Positions 1-5,673 of a stretch of DNA of 5,773 nt are shown here, piece by piece. A program made the position numbers and the translations under genes. Position 1 is the first letter of the stretch. Every line of letters begins with the position of its first letter. This DNA is from Piscirickettsiaceae bacterium (GTDB taxonomy: Bacteria > Pseudomonadota > Gammaproteobacteria > Methylococcales > Cycloclasticaceae), in NCBI GenBank assembly GCA_002401365.1, contig NVSW01000110.1:1-5773 (forward strand). Direction: 5' to 3'. Under the pieces are notes generated by a model that was not told the origin of the DNA, made no database searches, and saw only the letters and a program-made list of their open reading frames with translations.

Positions 1-305
1 ACACGTTCTGGCACCTCAATTTCGAGGGCTTTTTCAACCACTAAACAAACCGCTTCGTTGTTGATATGCGACGACAGATAATCCATCCGGTCTGTTAAAT
101 GCACAATTTGCTGATAACTATCACGCTCGCACATTTTTTCAATGGAACGATGAATATAACCAAGGTCTGGCTCTACTTTTTTAATAATTTCGCCGTCAAT
201 GGTTAATAGGAGATTTAAAACACCATGAGTCGCAGGATGTTGAGGTCCCATATTAATTTGATAGGGTTCCGATTTAAATCCTTTATCTACTTCTGATGTT
301 GGCAT
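1..305 (-). CDS. nuoD: NADH-quinone oxidoreductase subunit D (49 kDa subunit), N-terminal part
   Basis: This is the N-terminal part (101 complete codons) of the complex I 49-kDa subunit, which with NuoB forms the quinone-reduction chamber in the peripheral arm. The rest lies beyond the left edge, since the family is usually about 400 residues. The translation begins MPTSEVDKGF. It shows the family block MGPQHPATHGVL (residues 19-30), whose His27 matches the conserved quinone-site histidine, then DLGYIHRSIEK (47-57) and LTDRMDYLSS (70-79). The ATG at 305 lies 6 nt after the nuoC stop and has no Shine-Dalgarno sequence, which is normal for this group. It is a separate gene and not the NuoCD fusion of enterobacteria. 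Leu70 sits where Thermus and E. coli proteins, as I recall them, have a quinone-binding tyrosine (YTPR/YTDR). Identification is very secure. Confidence 0.96.
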   Translation of the reverse strand, partial: MPTSEVDKGFKSEPYQINMGPQHPATHGVLNLLLTIDGEIIKKVEPDLGYIHRSIEKMCERDSYQQIVHLTDRMDYLSSHINNEAVCLVVEKALEIEVPER

Positions 306-311
306 TTTAGC

Positions 312-872
312 TTATTTAATAATCATATTAGCTTCATCTACATAATCCTTTCGCAATGGATAGCCTTCCCAGTCTTCTGTTAAAAAAAGCCGCTTTAAAT
401 TTGGATGATTATTGAATATTATTCCAAAAAAATCAAATACCTCACGTTCGTGAAATTCAGCGGTATACCATATATTGTACACCGAGTCTAAACTTGGATT
501 TTCTCTGTCAGGAGTTTTAACTTTTACAACAATACTATGGCGATGGGTGGTAGATTCCAAATGATAGACAACTCCTAATTCTTCTCCCCAATCCACCCCG
601 CTGAGGCAAAATAGATAATCAAAATTAGTTTCAGCATTACTTTTTAATTGGGACATTAACTGGTGAAGTTGTTTTGGTTGAACTAATATGTTCAGGAACT
701 CCGAACCTTCTTCCGTAAATTCTAAAAGACTTGGATTGATTGGTTTTGAAGGCTTTACCTTCTCTTCGGGAACATCATCAATTTCGAGATGTTCCTCGAC
801 TTCGGAAACCTTCACAGCTTCTGTATTTGGAAACCAGCCACTTATTAATTGTTGTAATGTCTCGTTTGTCAT
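312..872 (-). CDS. nuoC: NADH-quinone oxidoreductase subunit C (30 kDa subunit)
   Basis: Peripheral-arm subunit of complex I that packs against NuoD and carries no cofactor. The 186-residue product has the diagnostic complex I 30-kDa signature at residues 141-164 (HEREVFDFFGI followed by FNNHPNLKRL), then EDWEGYPLRKDY (166-177), where the family ends. Residues 23-45 form a charged, proline-containing stretch (EVEEHLEIDDVPEEKVKPSKP) before the folded domain begins around residue 49. This is probably a flexible linker. The ATG at 872 overlaps the nuoB stop in an ATGA arrangement, so translation is probably coupled. The nuoD start follows 6 nt after the stop. The length is normal for a stand-alone NuoC, and the gene appears intact. 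Confidence 0.96.
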   Translation of the reverse strand: MTNETLQQLISGWFPNTEAVKVSEVEEHLEIDDVPEEKVKPSKPINPSLLEFTEEGSEFLNILVQPKQLHQLMSQLKSNAETNFDYLFCLSGVDWGEELGVVYHLESTTHRHSIVVKVKTPDRENPSLDSVYNIWYTAEFHEREVFDFFGIIFNNHPNLKRLFLTEDWEGYPLRKDYVDEANMIIK

Positions 873-1441
873 TCTTTATTATATATGCCTTTGTCAAACC
901 CTTCAATAGGATTTATTTTGTCCTTCATACTTTCAGTTCTAATTTTATCTTGAAGCATTAGCATTCCCTCCAACAAGGCCTCTGGTCTTGGCGGACATCC
1001 TGGTACGTACACATCTACAGGAATTACATGGTCTGCCCCTTTTACGACGGAATAGGTGTTATAAAAAAATGGCCCTCCGGAAATTGCACATGCTCCCATG
1101 GCAATTACATATTTAGGTTCTGCCATTTGATCGTACAAGCGACGTAGAACTGGAGCCATTTTATTTACAATGGTTCCTGCGATAATTATTAAATCGGCCT
1201 GTCTGGGAGACGGTCTTGCGACTTCAAAACCAAATCTTGAATAATCATGTCTTGAGGCACCTGTCTGCATCATTTCGATAGCGCAGCAACTCGTGCCAAA
1301 ATACAGCGACCAGAGCGAGTTTGCGCGACCCCAATTGATTATTTTGTCTAATGAAGTCACCACTACATTGGCTCCATTCCCAGCAGGTATTACCTTACCT
1401 GGAAAATTCTCTGGTATAGTATTTGAATTGTCTACTCCCAT
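869..1441 (-). CDS. nuoB: NADH-quinone oxidoreductase subunit B (PSST, N2 cluster)
   Basis: Complex I subunit that binds the terminal [4Fe-4S] cluster N2 and passes electrons to quinone at the NuoB/NuoD interface. Numbered from the start chosen here (190 residues), the four ligand cysteines are all present: the tandem pair C52-C53 (GTSCCAIE), C118 (MGACAISGG) and C149 (VPGCPPRPEAL). RANSLW (39-44) and RPSPRQADL (76-84) are also typical. The ATG at 1441 is preferred because a clear AAGGAG lies 7 nt upstream (1449-1454) and the overlap with nuoA is then only 10 nt. An in-frame ATG at 1462 would add seven residues (MEERSFK), and its coding region would contain the ribosome-binding site. The stop overlaps the nuoC start by 4 nt. 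Function is very secure; only the start is open. Confidence 0.95.
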   Translation of the reverse strand: MGVDNSNTIPENFPGKVIPAGNGANVVVTSLDKIINWGRANSLWSLYFGTSCCAIEMMQTGASRHDYSRFGFEVARPSPRQADLIIIAGTIVNKMAPVLRRLYDQMAEPKYVIAMGACAISGGPFFYNTYSVVKGADHVIPVDVYVPGCPPRPEALLEGMLMLQDKIRTESMKDKINPIEGFDKGIYNKE

Positions 1442-1782
1442 TTTAAAGCTCCTTTCTTCCATGCGTAAATTAATCCTAAACCCAATATAATCAGAAATAT
1501 GAGGACTTCGATAAATGCTATGGCCCCTACATCCTTAAAGACTACTGCCCATGGGATTAAAAAGGCCACTTCCACATCGAAAATCAAAAACAAAATAGCA
1601 AATAAATAATAGCCCACCTTAAATTGAACCCATGTAGGTCCAATAGTGACCATGCCACTTTCATAAGGTTCTCTCTTTTGTGGATTATCGGATTTATGCG
1701 AAATTAAATTTGATAAAAAATTAGCCCCTGCCACCATGACAATCCCGGCAATTAGAAATACAATAATGGCTTCTGATCCCAT
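1432..1782 (-). CDS. nuoA: NADH-quinone oxidoreductase subunit A
   Basis: Small membrane subunit of complex I at the junction of the membrane and peripheral arms, next to the quinone entry site. The 116-residue product has three predicted membrane helices, at about residues 5-27, 57-80 and 86-108. Between helices 1 and 2 is the conserved loop KREPYESG (36-43), and helix 2 carries FDVEVAFL (68-75), whose acidic residues are conserved in the family. Length and topology are normal. The ATG at 1782 lies 19 nt after the korB stop with no Shine-Dalgarno sequence. The 3' end (AAATGGGAGTAG) overlaps the start of nuoB. It is the first nuo gene here but not the first gene of the transcript, because korA and korB lie directly upstream. 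Confidence 0.95.
   Translation of the reverse strand: MGSEAIIVFLIAGIVMVAGANFLSNLISHKSDNPQKREPYESGMVTIGPTWVQFKVGYYLFAILFLIFDVEVAFLIPWAVVFKDVGAIAFIEVLIFLIILGLGLIYAWKKGALKWE
1449..1454 (-). promoter_or_regulatory. Shine-Dalgarno sequence for nuoB, inside nuoA
   Basis: On the minus strand AAGGAG is followed by a 7-nt spacer (CTTTAAA) and the ATG at 1441. This is the only convincing Shine-Dalgarno sequence I see at any start in the window; the others have A/T-rich leaders, as is usual in Bacteroidota. It decides the nuoB start in favour of 1441 over the in-frame ATG at 1462. Confidence 0.6.
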
Positions 1783-1801
1783 TTATTTTGTTATTTGTTT
1801 C

Positions 1802-2812
1802 TTAAAATACACTATAAACATCCCCTGAAAAAAACAAGTCATCGGCCTTGGAAAAATTTGAGTCCGATTTTACTTGTTTGGTAAGTGCATCTTCCCTTTC
1901 CTCCAAGGTAACATCATCAAAGCTCCTTATAATACCTGTAACCATGGGATATTCAGATCTTACTAGCATCTGATGTAGGGTAGGGTCTTTTTCCTTGGCA
2001 TTATGTACCAACAAGTCTTCTTGGGTGATTCCGTTTTCGCCAATAGTGACCACTTCCAGTTTTAGTCCGTTTAGGACCAAACCTTTATCCTTTTCTTTTC
2101 CAAAAATCATCGGTTTCCCATGTTCAACGAATAACTGTCGATCTTCCCGAACAGCTTTGTCGGTAAATTTGGTAAAACATCCGTCATTAAAAATCGGGCA
2201 ATTTTGTAAAACCTCAATCAATGAGGTGCCCTTGAACTTTTCGGCATCAATAAAAAGCTGGGTCATTTCTTTGGGAGTATTCCCAGAAATTCTCGCAAAA
2301 AACCGAGCTTGTGCCCCCAAAGCCAATTCACCCGCAGAGAAAGGCGGTTGAGTATTTCCGTATGGCGAGGATTTCGTTTTTTGGCCCACTAGCGACGTTG
2401 GTGAAAACTGCCCTTTGGTTAAGCCATAAATTTCATTGTTGAATAATACAATGTTCAAATCGAGGTTTCTCCGTAGCACATGAATAAAATGATTTCCCCC
2501 AATAGCCATCGAATCACCGTCTCCTGTAATGACCCAAACACTTAAATGAGGATTGGCCAATTTAACGCCCGTAGCAACCGCCGGAGCCCTGCCATGAATG
2601 CTATGTATGCCATAAGTATTCATGTAATAAGGAAAACGTGACGAACACCCAATGCCTGAGACAAATACCACATCTTCTTTTTTAACCCCCATTTCTGGAA
2701 GCGCTTTTTGCATGGCCCGCAAAATAACATAGTCATCACAACCCGGACACCATCTTACTTCCTGATCACTTGTAAAATCTTTGTACGTATATTCTTTTAC
2801 TGCTGCCTCCAT
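1802..2812 (-). CDS. korB: 2-oxoacid (probably 2-oxoglutarate):ferredoxin oxidoreductase, beta subunit
   Basis: Thiamine-diphosphate-binding beta subunit that, with KorA, oxidatively decarboxylates a 2-oxoacid to its acyl-CoA and reduces ferredoxin. The 336-residue product has the usual length. The [4Fe-4S] ligands are visible as C22 and C25 (RWCPGCDD), C56 (GIGCSS) and C205 (LQNCPIFND). The diphosphate/Mg binding motif begins with GDGD at 97-100 and ends around N125-N126 (NNEIYGLTKGQFSPTS, 125-140). The IHGRAPAVATG block (72-82) is typical of KorB-like proteins. There is no separate ferredoxin domain, so an external ferredoxin is needed; one is encoded divergently at 4835. The start lies 2 nt after the korA stop. 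2-oxoglutarate is the likeliest substrate by similarity to two-subunit KorAB, but pyruvate or branched-chain 2-oxoacids are not excluded by sequence alone. Confidence 0.93.
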   Translation of the reverse strand: MEAAVKEYTYKDFTSDQEVRWCPGCDDYVILRAMQKALPEMGVKKEDVVFVSGIGCSSRFPYYMNTYGIHSIHGRAPAVATGVKLANPHLSVWVITGDGDSMAIGGNHFIHVLRRNLDLNIVLFNNEIYGLTKGQFSPTSLVGQKTKSSPYGNTQPPFSAGELALGAQARFFARISGNTPKEMTQLFIDAEKFKGTSLIEVLQNCPIFNDGCFTKFTDKAVREDRQLFVEHGKPMIFGKEKDKGLVLNGLKLEVVTIGENGITQEDLLVHNAKEKDPTLHQMLVRSEYPMVTGIIRSFDDVTLEEREDALTKQVKSDSNFSKADDLFFSGDVYSVF

Positions 2813-2814
2813 AA

Positions 2815-4668
2815 TTATTTTACTAATGATTTAAATTTTTGTATCAACTCACTGTTCGCAAATGGCAAACCTTGCACTTTATTGAATTGTGAGAATTCAA
2901 ATGCGTCGAAATTATTTCGCAATATTTGTACAAATTGCCCACTGTTCAACTCACAAACAATAATTTTCTGGAATTTCTTCAATATTTCCCCAGTATTTTT
3001 CGGCAGTGGGTTTATATAATTGAAATGGGCTAAACCAATATTGGAATGACCCTCTTCATTCATTTGTTTTACTGCTGAGTATAAACTACCATAAGTGCCG
3101 CCCCAACCAACGACCAGTAAATCACCTTCTTGGGCAAATTCAGTTTCGAGCTCCGGAATATAGTTTTGTACCCTCTTTACTTTTTCTGCTCGTATTTTGG
3201 TCATATATTCATGATTTTCAGGAGCATATGATACATTTCCTGAAACACGATCTTTTTCCAGACCACCAACCCTATGTTCCAAGCCAGGGGTGCCGGGAAT
3301 GGCCCAATTACGTGCTAAACTATCATCATCTCGGTCATAAGGATGCCAATTTTCCTTGGCTTCTTTTACAATGTTGTTTTTGATTTCCGGCATATTCTCA
3401 ACCGATTTTATTTTCCATGGAGCTGAACCACTGGCAATATATCCATCAGTCAACAATAAAACTGGGGTCATATGCTCTAATGTGAGTTTTGCAGCTTCAT
3501 AGGCAAAATCAAAACAGTTGGCGGGTGTACTTGCTGCAATTACGATTATCGGACTTTCCCCATTTCTACCATACATGGCTTGTAATAAGTCTGATTGTTC
3601 TGTCTTTGTGGGCAACCCTGTTGATGGCCCACCTCGCTGAACGTTTACAACAACTAACGGAAGTTCTATTATCATGGCCAATCCCAAAGCTTCGCCTTTT
3701 AGGGCCAAACCGGGACCAGATGTTGTTGTAATGGCCAAATCACCGGCAAATGATGCTCCGATTGCTGATGTTATTCCGGCAATTTCATCCTCGGCCTGTA
3801 AGGTTTTAACGCCAAAATGTTTATGTTTTACAAGCTCGTGCAGGATATCGGAAGCTGGAGTAATGGGGTAAGACCCCAAGTATAATTCCCGTCCAGATTT
3901 TTCTGCAGCCGCTAAAAACCCCCAAGCGGTGGCTGTATTGCCCATTATGATCCTATATGTACCAGGTTCCATTTTGGCAGGAGCAATGGTATAGGCATTT
4001 GGAATCAGTTCCAAGGTCTCGGCAAAATAGAAACCTGCGTTCAAAACCTTTGTATTTGCCTCTATGATCTGAGGTTTTGATTTGAATTTTTTATTGAAAA
4101 ACTCAATAGTGTAATCTGTTGAGCGGTCATACATCCAATAGACCATGCCCAAGGCAAACATGTTCTTGCTTCTGGTGATACTTTTATTGTCTAATCCTTT
4201 AACCTCTTTCAATGCCTCTTTAGTCAAAGAAGTCATCGCTACCTCAATGACCCTATAATTTTCAAGGCTACCATCCTCTAAGGGGTTGGACTCATACTGT
4301 GCTTTTCCCAGATTTTTCTTGCTAAAGGCATCTGTATCAACAATTACTGTATGACCTGGTTTTAGGGCATGCAGGTTGGTCTTCAATCCTGCCGGGTTCA
4401 TAGCTACCAAAAGATCTACATTATCCCCCGGAGTGCTTATCTCAACACTACCTATATGTACCTGAAACCCTGAAACCCCATATAGACTTCCTTGAGGAGC
4501 CCTAATTTCAGCAGGGTAATTGGGGAAGGTGGCAACATCGTTGCCAAACATGGCCGAAGTGTCGGAGAATTGGGTTCCGGTCAGCTGCATTCCATCTCCA
4601 GAATCACCAACAAAACGGATGATTACCGCTTCTAATACTTTCTGTGGTTCTGCTTTAGCTGCGATCAT
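2815..4668 (-). CDS. korA: 2-oxoacid (probably 2-oxoglutarate):ferredoxin oxidoreductase, fused gamma-alpha subunit
   Basis: Large subunit of the CoA-dependent 2-oxoacid:ferredoxin oxidoreductase. At 617 residues it is the fused gamma-alpha form. The gamma domain occupies about residues 15-195, with GDSGDGM (21-27) and FPNYPAEIRAP (49-59). The alpha pyrimidine-binding domain starts near 240 with YPITPAS (267-273), TTTSGPGLALKGEALGLA (314-331) and QRGGPSTGLPTKTEQSDL (344-361). The C-terminal domain has GWGGTYG (521-527) and ELNSGQF (573-579). All blocks are in the expected order and the gene looks intact. It is the first gene of the kor-nuo operon. The ATG at 4668 follows an AT-rich leader without a Shine-Dalgarno sequence. 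Its role would be a ferredoxin-reducing, reversible step at 2-oxoglutarate/succinyl-CoA in the TCA cycle. Substrate assignment is by family resemblance. Confidence 0.93.
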   Translation of the reverse strand: MIAAKAEPQKVLEAVIIRFVGDSGDGMQLTGTQFSDTSAMFGNDVATFPNYPAEIRAPQGSLYGVSGFQVHIGSVEISTPGDNVDLLVAMNPAGLKTNLHALKPGHTVIVDTDAFSKKNLGKAQYESNPLEDGSLENYRVIEVAMTSLTKEALKEVKGLDNKSITRSKNMFALGMVYWMYDRSTDYTIEFFNKKFKSKPQIIEANTKVLNAGFYFAETLELIPNAYTIAPAKMEPGTYRIIMGNTATAWGFLAAAEKSGRELYLGSYPITPASDILHELVKHKHFGVKTLQAEDEIAGITSAIGASFAGDLAITTTSGPGLALKGEALGLAMIIELPLVVVNVQRGGPSTGLPTKTEQSDLLQAMYGRNGESPIIVIAASTPANCFDFAYEAAKLTLEHMTPVLLLTDGYIASGSAPWKIKSVENMPEIKNNIVKEAKENWHPYDRDDDSLARNWAIPGTPGLEHRVGGLEKDRVSGNVSYAPENHEYMTKIRAEKVKRVQNYIPELETEFAQEGDLLVVGWGGTYGSLYSAVKQMNEEGHSNIGLAHFNYINPLPKNTGEILKKFQKIIVCELNSGQFVQILRNNFDAFEFSQFNKVQGLPFANSELIQKFKSLVK

Positions 4669-4731
4669 ATTATAATAGTTTAATGATTTTTATTTAAATT
4701 TATCAAAAATTGATTAAAATATACGTATTGT

Positions 4732-4749
4732 GTTCAAATATATTTGTAC
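4732..4749. promoter_or_regulatory. Candidate bidirectional promoter element between korA and the ferredoxin gene
   Basis: The 166-bp divergent region (4669-4834) is very AT-rich and must carry both promoters. Near its centre is the perfect 12-bp palindrome CAAATATATTTG (4735-4746), extending to an 18-bp imperfect palindrome (4732-4749). It contains TATATTTG on both strands (plus 4739-4746, minus 4742-4735), matching the Bacteroidota -7 consensus TAnnTTTG. On the minus strand a TTTC (plus 4760-4763) lies 17 nt upstream, close to the expected -33 TTTG. The plus-strand -33 is poor. It could instead be an operator or chance in AT-rich DNA. Confidence 0.35.
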
Positions 4750-4834
4750 CTATTTTGTAGAAATATGACTTTTATCATTAATAAAGAAATTAGAATATCG
4801 TTTATTTTGCTAATAATTACAAAATCATAGAATT

Positions 4835-5185
4835 ATGGCTATTATCATAACAGATGAATGTATCAACTGTGATGCTTGCGTTTCAGAATGTCCAAACAAT
4901 GCAATATATGAACCAGATGAGGAATGGTCTTATTCTGACGAAACAGCTTTGAGTGGTATGACAAGCTCACCTGCAGGAGCGGAAATTGATGCCGATGCCC
5001 AAAACGAACCGGTTTCTGACGAATTCTATTTTATAGTTACCGATAAATGTACTGAATGCAAGGGGTTCCACGATGAACCCCAATGTGCTTCCGTATGTCC
5101 TGTAGACTGCTGCATCCTAGATGAAGATCATGTTGAGACCGAAGAAGTACTACTGGCTAAAAAGGCTTGGTTGCATGGGGAATAA
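4835..5185 (+). CDS. 2[4Fe-4S] ferredoxin, Bacteroidota type with acidic linker
   Basis: Soluble low-potential electron carrier, the likely partner of KorAB and of the NifJ started downstream. The 116-residue product has two cluster motifs. The first is C9-x2-C12-x2-C15-x3-C19-P near the N-terminus. The second is C72-x2-C75-x8-C84-x3-C88-P, whose expanded x8 spacing and following VDCC (90-93) recall Allochromatium-type ferredoxins. Classical members are about 80 residues. Here about 30 extra, mostly acidic residues (roughly 28-62) separate the motifs, a form I remember from Bacteroidota ferredoxins. It begins MAIIITDECINC, and the family start and the ATG coincide. No Shine-Dalgarno sequence is visible. 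It is transcribed divergently from korA and followed by a terminator at 5321, so it is probably monocistronic. Confidence 0.95.
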   Translation: MAIIITDECINCDACVSECPNNAIYEPDEEWSYSDETALSGMTSSPAGAEIDADAQNEPVSDEFYFIVTDKCTECKGFHDEPQCASVCPVDCCILDEDHVETEEVLLAKKAWLHGE

Positions 5186-5320
5186 ATTAGAGAATCCTTT
5201 CTAATCAACTTTAATAAGACCGAGGGTATTGAATATATTCAGGCATTTCTATTTTATTTTTTATCGAAATACAACAAAATAAGTAAGTATTGTTGATATT
5301 TTGAAGCGACAAAATACCTC

Positions 5321-5348
5321 AGGGGCCAATTATTTTGGTCCCTTTTTT
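5321..5348 (+). terminator. Rho-independent terminator after the ferredoxin gene
   Basis: A 9-bp stem pairs AGGGGCCAA (5321-5329) with TTGGTCCCT (5335-5343), with one G-T wobble and a 5-nt loop, TTATT. A run of six T residues (5343-5348) follows at once. It lies 135 nt after the ferredoxin stop and would end that transcript before nifJ, implying that nifJ has its own promoter. No matching A-run lies on the other side, so it should act in the plus direction only. Confidence 0.75.
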
Positions 5349-5438
5349 GGTGATTCATATGGCATTACCTGATAAATGTCATAGTCTATCTTACTATATG
5401 TCAATACATTTACAACAATTTAATGAAACCCAGTACCG

Positions 5439-5458
5439 ATGTAATCGGCTAATTACAT
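5439..5458. promoter_or_regulatory. Operator-like inverted repeat upstream of nifJ
   Basis: The perfect inverted repeat ATGTAAT-N6-ATTACAT has 7-bp arms at 5439-5445 and 5452-5458. It overlaps a second short palindrome, CCGAT-GTA-ATCGG (5436-5448). It lies 59-79 nt upstream of the nifJ ATG, where a regulator of transcription could bind. I do not recognise the motif as a known regulator's site (it is not the FNR TTGAT-N4-ATCAA pattern). No regulator gene lies in the window. Confidence 0.3.
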
Positions 5459-5517
5459 ACAAATTAGGGTTCTCTTTTCTCTAGATGTTTCGGTATTGTA
5501 AATATGCGAAATGTATT

Positions 5518-5673
5518 ATGGAAAAAAAATCTAAAAATCTAATTTGCGACGCTAATGAAGCTGTTGCCAGAGTTGCGCATAAAACCAATGAGGTTTGCGC
5601 TATTTATCCTATTACCCCGGCCTCACCCATGGCGCTTATAAGGCGATTGCCAAGCATGGGTCTGACGAACTGA
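5518..5673 (+). CDS. nifJ: Pyruvate:ferredoxin (flavodoxin) oxidoreductase, broken N-terminal fragment
   Basis: Start of NifJ/PFOR, the roughly 1,170-1,200-residue enzyme that converts pyruvate and CoA to acetyl-CoA and reduces ferredoxin or flavodoxin. From the ATG at 5518, residues 10-38 match the N-terminal domain I of the family: CDANEAVARVA (10-20), then TNEVCAIYPITPASPM (23-38), containing the YPITP block of the thiamine-binding pyrimidine domain. The family normally continues with an acidic, tryptophan-containing segment, but here the sequence changes abruptly after about residue 38-39 and reaches TGA at 5671-5673, giving 52 residues. The last 13 or so are an out-of-frame reading of an acyl-CoA dehydrogenase gene. 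An in-frame ATG at 5485 would add 11 residues with no family support. As it stands the product cannot be active. Confidence 0.8.
   Translation: MEKKSKNLICDANEAVARVAHKTNEVCAIYPITPASPMALIRRLPSMGLTN

Larger units (their letters stand above)
5186..5517. other. Intergenic region between the ferredoxin gene and nifJ
   Basis: This 332-bp stretch shows no gene on either strand. A weak AT-rich hairpin (arms 5186-5193 and 5198-5205, including one G-T pair, no T-run) directly follows the ferredoxin stop. The intrinsic terminator follows at 5321-5348. The nifJ promoter should lie in 5349-5517; the best -7-like match is TACATTTA (5405-5412), one base off TAnnTTTG and without a clear -33 box. An inverted repeat at 5439-5458 and two ATGTCA copies 22 bp apart (5376-5381, 5398-5403) are possible regulatory sites. 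Confidence 0.5.

Noticed and set aside
688..961. Plus-strand open frames of about 73 codons over nuoC and nuoB
   Set aside because: They lie antisense to clear nuo genes, have no recognisable motifs, and follow the codon pattern of the opposite strand.
1293..3871. Further plus-strand open frames (near 1293, 1995, 2708, 3489 and 3674)
   Set aside because: All are antisense shadows of nuoB, korB and korA, with no family resemblance or start signals.
5186..5205. Hairpin directly after the ferredoxin stop as a terminator
   Set aside because: The stem is almost entirely A-T, contains a G-T pair and lacks a following T-run. The structure at 5321-5348 is far better.
5485..5517. Earlier in-frame ATG for nifJ (adds 11 residues, MFRYCKYAKCI)
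   Set aside because: NifJ proteins normally begin only a few residues before the CDANEAVA block, so the ATG at 5518 fits better.
5627..5632. Restriction-cloning origin of the junction (CCATGG is an NcoI site)
   Set aside because: Other CCATGG sites at 1096, 1549, 1942 and 3415 sit uncut inside intact genes, so a simple digestion-ligation product is unlikely. Microhomology explains the joint equally well.
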